Shown here one piece after another: positions 24,664 through 34,913 of a stretch of DNA of 64,000 nucleotides (its first letter is position 1; each line of letters opens with the position of its first letter). The notes below the pieces were generated by a model. The model ran no database searches. It saw only the letters and a list, made by a program, of their open reading frames with translations, and was not told the DNA's origin. The DNA comes from an uncultured Veillonellaceae bacterium. GTDB taxonomy: Bacteria; Bacillota; Negativicutes; Selenomonadales; Selenomonadaceae. The position numbers and the translations under genes were made by a program. Where the stretch lies: assembly GCA_902785705.1 (NCBI GenBank), contig CACZZN010000007.1, positions 16,744 through 80,743 of the forward strand. The letters run 5' to 3'.

Positions 24664-25759
24664 GGATACGTCCCGGCCGGTCTTTGATCTCCAGCGCTTT
24701 GCGGATGGCGAGAAAACCGAGGAGCCTACCGCAAAGAAGCGCGCGGATGCTGCAAAAAAAGGGCAGGTCGGCCGCAGTACCGAGCTGACGACAGCCTTTG
24801 TGCTGCTGGTAGGTTTTTTTGTTCTCAAGCTGTTCTGGGAGTACATTTATGGAAATATTGCGGGATATACGATTTATATCTATGGGCATCTGAGCCAGAG
24901 TATGGACACGGAGTCCATCAGTGAGCTCTTTCTGGGCATCATGCTGCTTCTGGCAAAGACCTCGCTGCCCATCATGCTGGCCATCATGCTGATGGGGCTG
25001 GCCATTAATTTCTATCAGGTAGGGTTGATTTTCAGCACGGAGAAGCTGGAGCCGAAGCTGAGCAATTTGAACCCGATCAATGGGTTCGGGCGGCTTTTTT
25101 CCAAGCGGTCTCTGGTCGAGCTGGTCAAATCCCTGTTCAAGATCGCAATCATCGGAGCTTTCCTGTATAATTATCTGAAGGATGAAATTCCGTTCCTGCC
25201 GCAGTTCATCTACTATGATCTTGCAACGAGCCTGCAGGAGATCTCGAAGATCGTCTTCATGATGGTATTCCAGATCATCGCGGTCATCATGGTTTTGGGC
25301 GTTCTGGACTATGCCTATCAGAAATGGCAGACCACACAGGATCTTAAGATGACAAAGCAGGAGGTCAAGGACGAGTTCAAACAGAGCGAGGGAGATCCGC
25401 AGATCAAAGGCAAGATCCGTTCGAAGCAGCGGGAAATGGCGATGGCGCGAATGATGCAGGAGGTGCCGAAGGCAGATGTCATTGTGACAAACCCGACGCA
25501 CTTTGCCGTTGCGCTGCAGTATCATAAGGGAATGCCCGCGCCTGTCGTGGTGGCAAAGGGACAGGATCTCGTGGCGCAGCGCATCAAGGAGATCGGGCGC
25601 GAGCATCGGATTGCGATTGTTGAGAACAAGCCTTTGGCGCGGGCGCTCTATGCAACCGTGGATCTCGGCGCGGAAGTGCCGCAGGAGCTCTACCAGGCCG
25701 TGGCCGAGGTGCTGGCGTATGTCTACAGGCTCAAACATCGTCGTCTGAGCTATGCATAG
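24623..25759 (+). CDS. flhB: Flagellar export switch protein FlhB
   Basis: The product of about 378 residues has an unusual N-terminal leader (MQIFPWQYNHWPLEDTSR) before the normal KTEEPTAKKRADAAKKGQV, then four membrane helices and a cytoplasmic domain with the self-cleaving NPTH motif (VTNPTHFAVAL). Cleavage switches export from rod-hook to filament substrates. Starts at 24587 or 24614 are also possible within the fliR overlap. Confidence 0.94.
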   Translation: MQIFPWQYNHWPLEDTSRPVFDLQRFADGEKTEEPTAKKRADAAKKGQVGRSTELTTAFVLLVGFFVLKLFWEYIYGNIAGYTIYIYGHLSQSMDTESISELFLGIMLLLAKTSLPIMLAIMLMGLAINFYQVGLIFSTEKLEPKLSNLNPINGFGRLFSKRSLVELVKSLFKIAIIGAFLYNYLKDEIPFLPQFIYYDLATSLQEISKIVFMMVFQIIAVIMVLGVLDYAYQKWQTTQDLKMTKQEVKDEFKQSEGDPQIKGKIRSKQREMAMARMMQEVPKADVIVTNPTHFAVALQYHKGMPAPVVVAKGQDLVAQRIKEIGREHRIAIVENKPLARALYATVDLGAEVPQELYQAVAEVLAYVYRLKHRRLSYA

Positions 25760-25793
25760 GGAAAGATCTGAAGGACAGATAGGAGTATGATGT

Positions 25794-27881
25794 ATGGCTG
25801 CATCGCAAGTGAGCGCAGTGGGCGGAGGTTCTGCCGCAGGAAATTTCATACAGAAATACAGCGATGTTGTCGTGGCGCTGGCCATTGTCACGGTTGTCAT
25901 CATGATGATCATTCCACTGCCCACGGCATTGCTGGATGTGCTGATCTGCCTGAACATCACGATCGCTTTGGTCGTGGTCATGTCAGCCATTTACAATTCG
26001 GAGGCGCTGGATCTTTCCGTGTTTCCGTCCTTGCTTTTGGTCACGACGCTCTTCCGTCTGGCTTTGAATATATCTTCCACCCGACTGATCCTGCTGGATG
26101 GGTTCGCGGGCGAGGTCATCACGGCATTCGGCAACTTCGTTGTCGGAGGCAATCCGGTGGTCGGATTCATTGTGTTCGTCATTCTGGTCATCATCCAGTT
26201 CATCGTCATTACCAAAGGCTCGGAGCGTGTGGCTGAGGTATCTGCCCGCTTCACCTTGGATGCTATGCCGGGTAAGCAGATGGCCATTGACGCGGATCTG
26301 AACCAAGGCGCCATCACGGATGAGGAAGCCAAGGTGCGCCGGGAAAAGATCCAGCGGGAAGCGGATTTTTACGGGGCCATGGACGGTGCCTCGAAATTCG
26401 TCAAAGGCGATGCGATAGCTGCGATCATCATCATGTTCATCAATATTGCCGGCGGGTTTGTCATCGGCATGGTGCAGCGGGATATGGAAGTGCTGCAGGC
26501 GCTTCAGACCTATACCCTGCTGACGGTCGGCGAGGGCTTGGTCAGCCAGATTCCTGCGTTGCTCATTTCCACGGCGACCGGTATCATCGTCACACGCGCC
26601 GCCTCCGAGGGAAATCTGGGGCAGGATCTCGTCAATCAGCTGATCCGCAATGACCGCATCTTCTTCATCGTCGGCGCGGTGCTCTTGTTCCTTGCTCTTG
26701 TTCCGGGGCTCCCGGGCATTCCCTTTACGGCATTGTCCATTGCCTGCGGCTTTATTGGCTACAACTTGCAAAAATCCCACGAGGAAGTCGCGGAGACGAA
26801 ACAGGAGCAGACGAAGGTCAAGGCGAAGGACGAGGCGACCAAGCCGGAAAATATCGTTTCCCTCCTGCAGGTGGATCCGATGGAGCTGGAAATCGGCTAC
26901 AGTTTGATTCCCCTTGTCGATACCGGGCAGGGCGGCGATTTGCTGGATCGTATCGTCATGATTCGGCGCCAGTGTGCGCTGGAGCTTGGTCTCGTCGTGC
27001 CGACCATCCGCATCCGGGATAATATCCAGATAAAACCCAATGCATATATCATAAAATTAAAAGGAATTGAGATAGCAAAAGGCGAATTACTACTTGATCA
27101 CTTCCTGGCAATGAATTCGGGGACCGTGTTCGAGGAAGTCCCGGGCATTGAGACCGTCGAGCCGGCCTTCGGGCTTCCGGCGCTCTGGATTCCCGAGAAT
27201 GAACGCGAGCAGGCGGAACTGAACGGATATACTGTCGTTGATGCGGTGTCCGTGCTTGCGACGCATTTGACCGAGGTCATCAAGGCGCATGCGGATGAAA
27301 TCCTCGGGCGCCAGGAGACGCAGAATCTGGTGGACAATCTCAGGAAGACGCATCAGACACTGGTGGACGATGTCGTTCCGGAACTCCTCAATGTGGGCGA
27401 GATCCAGAAGATACTCGCGAATCTGCTCAGGGAGCGGATCTCGATCCGCGATATGGCTACGATTCTCGAAGTCCTTTCCGACTATGCACGGGCAACCAAG
27501 GATACCGAGATCCTTACCGAGTATGTGCGCCATGCCATGGCGCGCCAGATCACGCAGCAGCATGTGCAGAACAATACCCTGCCGTGCGTGACGCTGGATC
27601 CCGCACTGGAAAACCGCATCGCGGGAGGCGTGCAGCGTACGGATCATGGCTCTTTCGTAAGTCTGGATCCGGAATCCATGCAGCGTCTGGTGAATTCTAT
27701 CAATATCGAGATTCCGAAGCTTACGAATATGGGATATCAGCCGATCGTGCTCACGAGTCCGGCCGTGCGCCTGTATTTCCGCAAACTGGTAGAAAGATCC
27801 GTGCCCGGATTGATCGTGCTTTCTCATGCAGAGATCGAGCAGTCCGTTGAAATTCAGATCCTTGGGGTGGTGAAGATTTAA
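25794..27881 (+). CDS. flhA: Flagellar export apparatus protein FlhA
   Basis: This 695-residue protein has an N-terminal half with eight membrane helices, including TTLFRLALNISSTRLIL and the FHIPEP-type cytoplasmic loop with AVDADLNQG-like DADLNQGAITDEEA. The C-terminal cytoplasmic half docks chaperone-substrate pairs. It is essential for flagellar export. Note the locally A/T-rich run near 27040-27090 inside the gene. Confidence 0.96.
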   Translation: MAASQVSAVGGGSAAGNFIQKYSDVVVALAIVTVVIMMIIPLPTALLDVLICLNITIALVVVMSAIYNSEALDLSVFPSLLLVTTLFRLALNISSTRLILLDGFAGEVITAFGNFVVGGNPVVGFIVFVILVIIQFIVITKGSERVAEVSARFTLDAMPGKQMAIDADLNQGAITDEEAKVRREKIQREADFYGAMDGASKFVKGDAIAAIIIMFINIAGGFVIGMVQRDMEVLQALQTYTLLTVGEGLVSQIPALLISTATGIIVTRAASEGNLGQDLVNQLIRNDRIFFIVGAVLLFLALVPGLPGIPFTALSIACGFIGYNLQKSHEEVAETKQEQTKVKAKDEATKPENIVSLLQVDPMELEIGYSLIPLVDTGQGGDLLDRIVMIRRQCALELGLVVPTIRIRDNIQIKPNAYIIKLKGIEIAKGELLLDHFLAMNSGTVFEEVPGIETVEPAFGLPALWIPENEREQAELNGYTVVDAVSVLATHLTEVIKAHADEILGRQETQNLVDNLRKTHQTLVDDVVPELLNVGEIQKILANLLRERISIRDMATILEVLSDYARATKDTEILTEYVRHAMARQITQQHVQNNTLPCVTLDPALENRIAGGVQRTDHGSFVSLDPESMQRLVNSINIEIPKLTNMGYQPIVLTSPAVRLYFRKLVERSVPGLIVLSHAEIEQSVEIQILGVVKI

Positions 27882-27882
27882 G

Positions 27883-29292
27883 TTGCAGATCAAAGTATTC
27901 AAAGCAGCAGACATGAAAGAAGCCATGGAGCAGGTAAAGGCGGAAATGGGAAGCGATGCAGTCATTCTCCATACCAAGAAATACAAAGAAGGCGGGATTC
28001 TGGGCTACGGAAGCCAGGAAATGGTGGAGGTGACGGCTGCGCTTGAGGAGGAGCCTGCATCAGCGAAAAAACAGCCGAAACCTGCTGCTGAACCTGTGGC
28101 CTATCCGGCGAACCCCGTGGTGCCTTCATCTGTTTTGTCGCAGTATAAGACCAGCGGTACGGCGGAGGGCGTCGCGATGGCCTCTAAGCTGGGAGGCAGT
28201 CCGGTTTCCCAATTGGACGTACCGGAGTTCCCGACGTTTCCCATGCCATCGGAAGAGGCTGTACCGGCCTCGCGAGTCATCAAGGGAGCGCAGATAGCGG
28301 ATGCCGGCAATGCGCAGACAAAGCCGGATCGGAATATCCCGGAAGAAGAGCGCGAGGCGGAGGAAGATCGGATGCCTCCTCCCAAAGGAAGACGAAGGAG
28401 AAAGTCTGCGGAAGAGGAATCAAGTCCTCAGGAGCAGGAAAAAATCAAGAAGCTGGAGGATGAACTTGCTCAGATGAAAGCGCTTTTGGCGCAGGTCATG
28501 AGCAAGGACCAGCCGGAGAATGTTGTCTCCTTGCAGGAGGCGCTTCGTTCGCAGGAGGTGGAGGAGCCCATACTGAAGGATCTGGCAGCGCGCTCCGGCG
28601 CGGGGGAGACTTTGGCAGACTATCTTTCCGCTGAGGCAAAGGCAACGCTTGTGGATTATCTGGGGCAGGTGATCAAGTGCTCCGAGGGGATCCAGCTGAA
28701 CCGTCATGGTGTGCGGATTGTTGCGTTGATTGGCGCGACGGGCGTCGGAAAAACGACGACGCTGGCGAAGATTGCGGCGCGTTTCGTGCTGGAGCAGGGA
28801 ATCAGTGCGGCGCTCATTACGGCGGACACCTATCGCATCTCCGCTGTGGAGCAGCTCAAAACATATTCGGATATCATCGGGCTTCCGTTGGAGATCGTCT
28901 ATACTCCGAGCGAGCTTTCCAAGGCGATACGGAAGCATCGGGGAAAGGATCTTATCCTGATCGACACTGCGGGACGCAGCCAGCATAACGAATACCAGAT
29001 GAAGGAACTTCAGGAATTTCTGGATGTGAACTCCCATATCGAGAAGCATCTGGTCATGAGCGCGACGACGAAACAGCGCGATGCGGTGGAAATCATGGAA
29101 AAGTTTTCAGCTTGCGAGCCGGATCGCGTGATCTTTACGAAGACGGATGAAACAAGCAGTGTCGGATTGATTCTCAATCTGCTCCATGAAAAGAAAATTG
29201 CGCTTTCCTATTTGACGAATGGGCAGAGCGTGCCGGATGACATTGTTCCGGCATCCACGGATAGGCTGGCAGAACTGTTGCTGAGGGAATAA
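27883..29292 (+). CDS. flhF: Flagellar placement GTPase FlhF
   Basis: The 469-residue SRP-type GTPase begins MQIKVFKAADMKEAMEQVK (TTG start). It has a variable charged B region (about 50-240) and the NG domain with GATGVGKTTTLAK, DTAGRS and FTKTDET. It marks where new flagella are built. It follows flhA by one base. Confidence 0.94.
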   Translation: MQIKVFKAADMKEAMEQVKAEMGSDAVILHTKKYKEGGILGYGSQEMVEVTAALEEEPASAKKQPKPAAEPVAYPANPVVPSSVLSQYKTSGTAEGVAMASKLGGSPVSQLDVPEFPTFPMPSEEAVPASRVIKGAQIADAGNAQTKPDRNIPEEEREAEEDRMPPPKGRRRRKSAEEESSPQEQEKIKKLEDELAQMKALLAQVMSKDQPENVVSLQEALRSQEVEEPILKDLAARSGAGETLADYLSAEAKATLVDYLGQVIKCSEGIQLNRHGVRIVALIGATGVGKTTTLAKIAARFVLEQGISAALITADTYRISAVEQLKTYSDIIGLPLEIVYTPSELSKAIRKHRGKDLILIDTAGRSQHNEYQMKELQEFLDVNSHIEKHLVMSATTKQRDAVEIMEKFSACEPDRVIFTKTDETSSVGLILNLLHEKKIALSYLTNGQSVPDDIVPASTDRLAELLLRE

Positions 29293-29293
29293 T

Positions 29294-30301
29294 ATGGCAG
29301 ATCAAGCATCCAAACTTAGACAACTGGTAGGCGATAAAACCGAATATGAGCAAGCCGCCCCTGCTGCCGTAGCTGAGGATGCGGAAACGGATTCCGGACA
29401 GGTGCCGGAGGAAGAACGCGAAGAGGAGCAGGCACTGCCGGAAGCTGTGGACATTCCCGCATCTTCGGGAAGAGGTGCCTTAAGCATTCTGGAGGAGGAT
29501 GCGAATACGCGCGTCATTGCCGTTACCAGCGGGAAGGGCGGTGTAGGAAAGACCAACCTTACGGTGAATCTTGCGATAGCGCTTGGCATGGCGGGGCAGC
29601 GCGTGATCGTCATCGATGCGGATCTTGGCATGGCGAACGTGGATGTCGTGCTTGGCAGCATGTCCAGAAAGCATCTGCTGAATCTGTTGGAAGATGATGT
29701 GGAGCTGGAGGATGTTCTGGTGCATGGCCCCTATGGGGTCAATTACATATCGGGCGGTTCCGGGATCGAGAAGGCACGGGAATTCAGCGCCAAGGACCGG
29801 TCCGTCCTCATGAAGAAGCTTGCGGGATGCGGCCAAATGGCGGACATCATTTTGGTGGATACCGGAGCGGGGCTGGGGAAAAATGTCATGGATTTCATTC
29901 TGGCGGCAGACGAGGTGCTTCTGGTCACAACGCCGGAACCGACGGCTTTGACCGATGCCTATGCAGTCATGAAAGCGTACAGCATGTATTCGGAGAAGAA
30001 AAATCTGCATCTGGTGGTCAATCGGGTCTATGAAGCGAATGAAAGCAGGGATGTGACCGAAAAGCTCCGTAAAACAGCCGAGAAATTTTTGAACATGCCG
30101 GTAAAATGTATAGGGTATATTTTTGAAGATAAAAATGTCATGATGTCTGTGAGAAGACAACAACCTTTTCTGGCCTCGCAGCCGAAGACCGTTGCCGCTA
30201 AATGCGTCAAGGCAATGGCAGATACGTTGCTGTACGGTAAAAAAATGTCCGTCCAGAATGGATGGAGGGGTTTTTTGCAGCAAATTTTTAATTTTTCGTA
30301 A
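29294..30301 (+). CDS. flhG: Flagellar number regulator FlhG (MinD-like ATPase)
   Basis: This 335-residue ParA/MinD ATPase has SGKGGVGKTNLTVNLA (deviant Walker A) and DTGAGL. The first residues, MADQASKLRQLV, match the DQAxxLR helix that stimulates FlhF GTPase activity. An acidic low-complexity stretch (about 18-60) separates this helix from the ATPase core. It limits flagellar number together with FlhF. Confidence 0.93.
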   Translation: MADQASKLRQLVGDKTEYEQAAPAAVAEDAETDSGQVPEEEREEEQALPEAVDIPASSGRGALSILEEDANTRVIAVTSGKGGVGKTNLTVNLAIALGMAGQRVIVIDADLGMANVDVVLGSMSRKHLLNLLEDDVELEDVLVHGPYGVNYISGGSGIEKAREFSAKDRSVLMKKLAGCGQMADIILVDTGAGLGKNVMDFILAADEVLLVTTPEPTALTDAYAVMKAYSMYSEKKNLHLVVNRVYEANESRDVTEKLRKTAEKFLNMPVKCIGYIFEDKNVMMSVRRQQPFLASQPKTVAAKCVKAMADTLLYGKKMSVQNGWRGFLQQIFNFS

Positions 30302-30322
30302 TAAATATGGAGGAACTTTGGT

Positions 30323-31006
30323 ATGGCGGGCGAATTAATAAAGGCAGGGGATATTTTAAAAATTGGCCAGCGCGTCGAAGTATACGTCGGAGACGATGAC
30401 GATAAGTATCCGAGCCGTATCGAAGACATGGACGGAGGGAATTTGTTCATAGCGATGCCGGTGAACAGCAAGGGTGTGCCGGTGATTCCCCTGACGGGCG
30501 AAAAGCTCTATGTATTGGCGGTGGGCGACCAGTGCCGTTACCGCTTCTTTTCCTCTTACCGCGGGAAGGAACGGCTGGATGGGCACCTGGCCGTCTGGAA
30601 GATTGCCTGCCCCGAAAGTGTGGAGCGCCATCAGAATCGCCAGTTTGTCCGCGTGCGTGTGACGCAGAAGCTGAAGGTTTCGATCATCGATGAGGAGGGG
30701 CGCAGACAGGAGCCGATGCTGACTACTACGGTGGATCTCAGCGGGAATGGCGTGTGCTTCATTTCGAGGGAGCCGATTCGCATCGGCTGCCAGATGGGGC
30801 TGGAACTGTACGGCGTGGACGAGGCAGCTGCCATTGATGTCATGGGCCGCGTCGTGCGATGCACAGAGGTGGAGCTGCCGCATGGCGAAAAAATATATCA
30901 TGTAGGGGCCGGATTTGAACATTTGTCCCGTACCATTATGAATCGAATTGTCAGGTATCTCTTTATCGTTCAGCGGAAGAATATCGTGAAAGGGATCAAT
31001 TTATAG
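30323..31006 (+). CDS. PilZ-domain c-di-GMP receptor (YcgR-like flagellar brake)
   Basis: The 227-residue protein has an N-terminal YcgR-N-type domain and a C-terminal PilZ domain with RHQNR (the RxxxR motif, about 102-106) and DLSGNG (DxSxxG). These residues bind c-di-GMP. In other bacteria such proteins slow or bias the motor. Its place between flhG and cheB, in a genome segment with three cyclases, supports a motility role. Confidence 0.9.
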   Translation: MAGELIKAGDILKIGQRVEVYVGDDDDKYPSRIEDMDGGNLFIAMPVNSKGVPVIPLTGEKLYVLAVGDQCRYRFFSSYRGKERLDGHLAVWKIACPESVERHQNRQFVRVRVTQKLKVSIIDEEGRRQEPMLTTTVDLSGNGVCFISREPIRIGCQMGLELYGVDEAAAIDVMGRVVRCTEVELPHGEKIYHVGAGFEHLSRTIMNRIVRYLFIVQRKNIVKGINL

Positions 31007-31053
31007 TACAGCAGGACCTTGGATTCTGTTATACTGGATGTGAGGTGAGCAGG

Positions 31054-32274
31054 ATGACCCGTGTCTTGATAGCTGATGACTCAGCCTTCATGCGCAAGCT
31101 GCTGTCGGATTTGTTCCAGAAGCAGGAAGACTTTGAGGTTGTCGGCACGGCGATGAATGGCAAGGAAGCAATCAGCAAGGTCAAGCAGATGCAGCCGGAT
31201 GTGTTGACGATGGACGTGAACATGCCGGTGATGGATGGACTTGAGGCATTGGGCATAATCATGAAGGAATGCCCTCTTCCCGTTGTCATGATCAGCAGCC
31301 TGACACAGAAGGGGACCGATGCGACGATACGGGCATTGAGCTTGGGAGCCGTGGATTTTGTCAGCAAGGCGGGCGGCTCGATTTCCAAAATTGACACGAT
31401 AGCATCCGAGATTTTGGAGAAGTGCAGGATAGCGTCGCAGGCAAAGGTAGGCAGGCTGCTCGGCGTACCGGCGAGTCCGAGCGTGAAGCCTGCTCCTCCC
31501 ACTATGCGGCGCATCGATTTTCCCACACGCAGCGGGTGGAAACCGGGAACAGGACAGTCGGAGGTTCCGTCCGAAACGAAAGAGAGAGCTAAGCCGGTTT
31601 ATGGAGCGGTTCGGCAAAATCCATTGTTGAAGCCACGCCCAAAGCCTGTGATCGGAGCGACGGAGAAGCCGAAGCCGAAGACCGTCAGCGGGAGCGGGGG
31701 CGCAAGCCGCAAACTGGTGGCAATCGGAACCTCGACCGGGGGACCGCAGGCTCTTCAGAACGTGGTGACACGGCTTCCGGGGGATCTGCCCTGCGGGGTA
31801 GTGGTCGTGCAGCATATGCCGATGGGTTTCACGAAGGCTTTGGCAGAGAGGTTGGATTCCATTTCTGCGATTGCTGTGAAGGAAGCAGAAGATAACGATA
31901 TCATTCAGCCGGGACATGTGTATATAGCTCCGGGGAATTATCATATGAGGGTAAAACAGGACGGCGCCGTCCGCAAGATTGCCTTGAGCCAGGAACCTCC
32001 GGTCGGAAATCATCGGCCTGCGGTGAATGTGCTCTTTGATTCGGTGGCGCAGTTCCAGCAGGATCTTGTATCCGTCATCATGACCGGCATGGGATGTGAT
32101 GGCTGCGAGGGGATGAAGAAAATCAAGCAGCAGGGCGGTTACAGCATCGCGCAGAATGAAGAAACATCTGTGGTCTACGGCATGCCCAAGGCCGTCGTAG
32201 ACGCGGGGCTCGCTGATGAGGTCCGGCCCTTGCAGGAGATTGCGGGGGCAATCGTTGCAGCAGTAAAGAAATAG
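31054..32274 (+). CDS. cheB: Chemotaxis methylesterase/deamidase CheB
   Basis: The 406-residue protein has a receiver domain (DD at 8-9, phospho-acceptor D54 in TMDVNMPVMDG), a long basic Pro-rich linker (about 140-220) and a CheB esterase domain with the Ser-His-Asp triad in GTSTGGP, VVQHMPMGF and IMTGMGCDG. It removes receptor methyl groups during adaptation. No cheR was seen in this window. ATG at 31054 follows GAGGTG. Confidence 0.95.
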   Translation: MTRVLIADDSAFMRKLLSDLFQKQEDFEVVGTAMNGKEAISKVKQMQPDVLTMDVNMPVMDGLEALGIIMKECPLPVVMISSLTQKGTDATIRALSLGAVDFVSKAGGSISKIDTIASEILEKCRIASQAKVGRLLGVPASPSVKPAPPTMRRIDFPTRSGWKPGTGQSEVPSETKERAKPVYGAVRQNPLLKPRPKPVIGATEKPKPKTVSGSGGASRKLVAIGTSTGGPQALQNVVTRLPGDLPCGVVVVQHMPMGFTKALAERLDSISAIAVKEAEDNDIIQPGHVYIAPGNYHMRVKQDGAVRKIALSQEPPVGNHRPAVNVLFDSVAQFQQDLVSVIMTGMGCDGCEGMKKIKQQGGYSIAQNEETSVVYGMPKAVVDAGLADEVRPLQEIAGAIVAAVKK

Positions 32275-32296
32275 AAAGGATATAGGGGGAATACAA

Positions 32297-34387
32297 ATGG
32301 AAACCAATCAGTATATGGACATGTTCCTGGATGAGTCACATGAACATCTGCAGTCGTTGAATGAGGGCTTGTTGAGCCTGGAAGACAATGCAGAGGATCT
32401 CTCTGTATTGAATGATATTTTCCGCAACGCGCATACTTTGAAGGGCATGTCGGCGACGATGGGCTATAACAAGACGGCCGAGCTCACGCACGAGATGGAG
32501 GATGTGTTGGATCTTCTGCGCAAGGAACAGCTCCAGATTACGGAGGATATCATTGATATCCTCTTCAAGTGCGTGGATTCGCTGGAACAGATGATCAATA
32601 ACATCGGCAATGGCGATCCTGAGGATCTGATTGATGTATCTGAGCTGGTATCAAAGCTCAGCGCCATCTCGAAGGGCGAGCCGGCCCCTGCGGCTGCTGC
32701 ACCGGCGGCCGCTGCCCCTGCGGCCGCTGCACCGGAAGCGGCGGCTTCCGCATCGGACAGCCTGGAGCTTTCCGATGTGGAACGGGATGTCATCAAGCAG
32801 GCACAGGAGAGTGGCCTGCGCGGCATGCATATTACGGTGACGCTGGCAGAGACCTGCCTGTTGAAGTCTGCGCGTTCTTATATGGTCATGAACGCATTGG
32901 ACGAACTGGGCGATGTCCTGAAGTCCATTCCGCCCGCGGAGGATCTGGAGCAGGAGAAATTCGAGCATTCCTTTGAAATCGTCTTTGTGACGGGAGCCGA
33001 GGAGAAGACCGTGGAGGATGCCGTGCTGGGCATTTCCGAAGTCGAGAAGGCCGTTATCGAAATCATTGATCTCAATAAGCAGGAGGCACCTGCTCCTGCG
33101 CCGGCAGCCGCTCCTGCAGCTGCTCCAGCGCCTGCACCTGCGGCTGCAGCACCTGCTCCCGCGGCAGCGCCCGCTCCCGCGGCTGCTCCGAAAGCTGCTC
33201 CGGCAAAGGCGGCTCCGGCGGCTGCAGGCAAGAAGAACCATGCGGGCCAGTCGGTGCGTGTCGATATCGAAAAGCTGGATACGCTGATGAACCTTACCGG
33301 TGAGCTGGTCATCAACAAGGTTCGTTTGGAGCAGATCGGACAGACGCACCGCCTGAGCGAGCTCACGGAAACCTTGGAGCAGATGGATCGTGTGACAACG
33401 GATCTGCAGAATATCGTCATGAAGGTCCGCATGGTGCCGGTCAGCCAAGTGTTCAACCGTTTCCCGCGCATGGTGCGCGACGTGACGAAGGAGCTCAATA
33501 AGGAAATCAACCTGACCATCGAGGGTGAGGAAACAGAGCTGGATCGTACCGTGATCGACGAAATCGGCGATCCGATCATGCATTTGCTCAGGAACTCGCT
33601 GGATCATGGCGTTGAGATGCCGGACGAACGCGAGGCGAAAGGCAAGCCGCGTGTCGGCGAAGTCGGGCTTATCGCGCGTCATGAGGGCAATAATGTTGTC
33701 ATCATGGTCACAGATGACGGCAAGGGCATCGATGCGAATGTCATCCGCCGCAAAGCCGTGGAAAAGGGAATGATGACGCAGGAAGAGGTAGACAAGCTCG
33801 ATGATGCGGATGCGGTGCGCATTATCTTCCTGCCGGGCTTCTCCACAGCAGAGAAAATCAGCGATATTTCGGGACGCGGCGTCGGCATGGACGTTGTGCG
33901 CAGCAAGATCGAGTCTTTGAGCGGACATGTGGATGTCGAGACGCGCATCGATGAGGGCAGCGTGTTCAAAATCAAGCTGCCGCTGACGCTCGCGATCATT
34001 CAGGCCATGCTGGTCAAGGTACAGGAAGAGATGTATGCCATCCCGCTGGCCTCGATTGACAGCACCATCAATATCCAGCCGACAGATATCAAGACCGTTC
34101 AGAATAAGGAAGTCATCGTCCTTCGCGGAGAGATCATCCCGATCATCCGCATGGAGCAGACCCTTCAGGTTCCGCATGTCAGGGATGCGGAGGAAATCTT
34201 TGTCGTGGTTGTCCATGCGGGCGAAGCAAAGGCCGGCATCGTGGTAGACAATCTCATCGGGCAGCAGGAAATCGTCATCAAGACGCTGGGCAATCTGTTC
34301 CAGGGGCTCAAGATGTTCTCCGGTGCGACCGTGCTTGGCGATGGCCGTGTAGCACTGATTCTCGATGTCGCGACGATGATGCAGTAA
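32297..34387 (+). CDS. cheA: Chemotaxis histidine kinase CheA
   Basis: This 696-residue kinase has an HPt domain with the phosphorylated H46 in NAHTLKGMSATMGY and a P2 CheY/CheB-docking domain (about 150-255). Two Ala/Pro linkers lie on either side of P2. A dimerisation domain, an HATPase core (HLLRNSLDHG, DDGKGID, GRGVGMDVV) and a CheW-like domain follow. It reads receptor signals and phosphorylates CheY and CheB. Confidence 0.97.
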   Translation: METNQYMDMFLDESHEHLQSLNEGLLSLEDNAEDLSVLNDIFRNAHTLKGMSATMGYNKTAELTHEMEDVLDLLRKEQLQITEDIIDILFKCVDSLEQMINNIGNGDPEDLIDVSELVSKLSAISKGEPAPAAAAPAAAAPAAAAPEAAASASDSLELSDVERDVIKQAQESGLRGMHITVTLAETCLLKSARSYMVMNALDELGDVLKSIPPAEDLEQEKFEHSFEIVFVTGAEEKTVEDAVLGISEVEKAVIEIIDLNKQEAPAPAPAAAPAAAPAPAPAAAAPAPAAAPAPAAAPKAAPAKAAPAAAGKKNHAGQSVRVDIEKLDTLMNLTGELVINKVRLEQIGQTHRLSELTETLEQMDRVTTDLQNIVMKVRMVPVSQVFNRFPRMVRDVTKELNKEINLTIEGEETELDRTVIDEIGDPIMHLLRNSLDHGVEMPDEREAKGKPRVGEVGLIARHEGNNVVIMVTDDGKGIDANVIRRKAVEKGMMTQEEVDKLDDADAVRIIFLPGFSTAEKISDISGRGVGMDVVRSKIESLSGHVDVETRIDEGSVFKIKLPLTLAIIQAMLVKVQEEMYAIPLASIDSTINIQPTDIKTVQNKEVIVLRGEIIPIIRMEQTLQVPHVRDAEEIFVVVVHAGEAKAGIVVDNLIGQQEIVIKTLGNLFQGLKMFSGATVLGDGRVALILDVATMMQ

Positions 34388-34405
34388 GAAGGGGAGGTAG
34401 CTGAG

Positions 34406-34873
34406 ATGGCGAATGAGGATACAAAGAATGGGCTGGATGAAGGCATCCAGGTTGTGGCTTTCAAACTGCGTGATGAGGAATATGGCGTAAGCATCCTGAA
34501 TGTGCAGGAAATCCGGAATCTGACGGATATTACGCGCGTGCCCTTTGCGGCGGATTTCATCAAGGGGGTCATCAATCTGCGCGGAAGCGTGCTTCCGGTC
34601 ATCGATCTAAAGCAGCGTCTGGGTCTCGAGCAGACACCCTATACGGAAAGCACCCGTATCGTGACTGTGATGGTGGATGATCTGCAGGTCGGCATGCTCG
34701 TGGACGCCGTGACGGAGGTATTTACCATCAAGAGCAAGCCGGTGGATCCGAAAAAAGCGGTGAACGGCAAGGAAATCGCGCGTTTCCTGAGCGGCATCGG
34801 CAATATGGACGGCAGATTGGTCATCATGCTCAATCTGGAAGAAATCGTAGGTTTGCCGAAGGAAGACAAGTGA
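34406..34873 (+). CDS. cheW: Chemotaxis coupling protein CheW
   Basis: The 155-residue CheW fold (FKLRDEEYGVSILNVQEIR, then GVINLRGSVLPVIDL) couples receptors to CheA. It follows cheA by 18 bases with a GGGGAGG ribosome site. Confidence 0.95.
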   Translation: MANEDTKNGLDEGIQVVAFKLRDEEYGVSILNVQEIRNLTDITRVPFAADFIKGVINLRGSVLPVIDLKQRLGLEQTPYTESTRIVTVMVDDLQVGMLVDAVTEVFTIKSKPVDPKKAVNGKEIARFLSGIGNMDGRLVIMLNLEEIVGLPKEDK

Positions 34874-34913
34874 GAAGCATTCCTGACAATCTTTGATATG
34901 AGGTGTCACAATT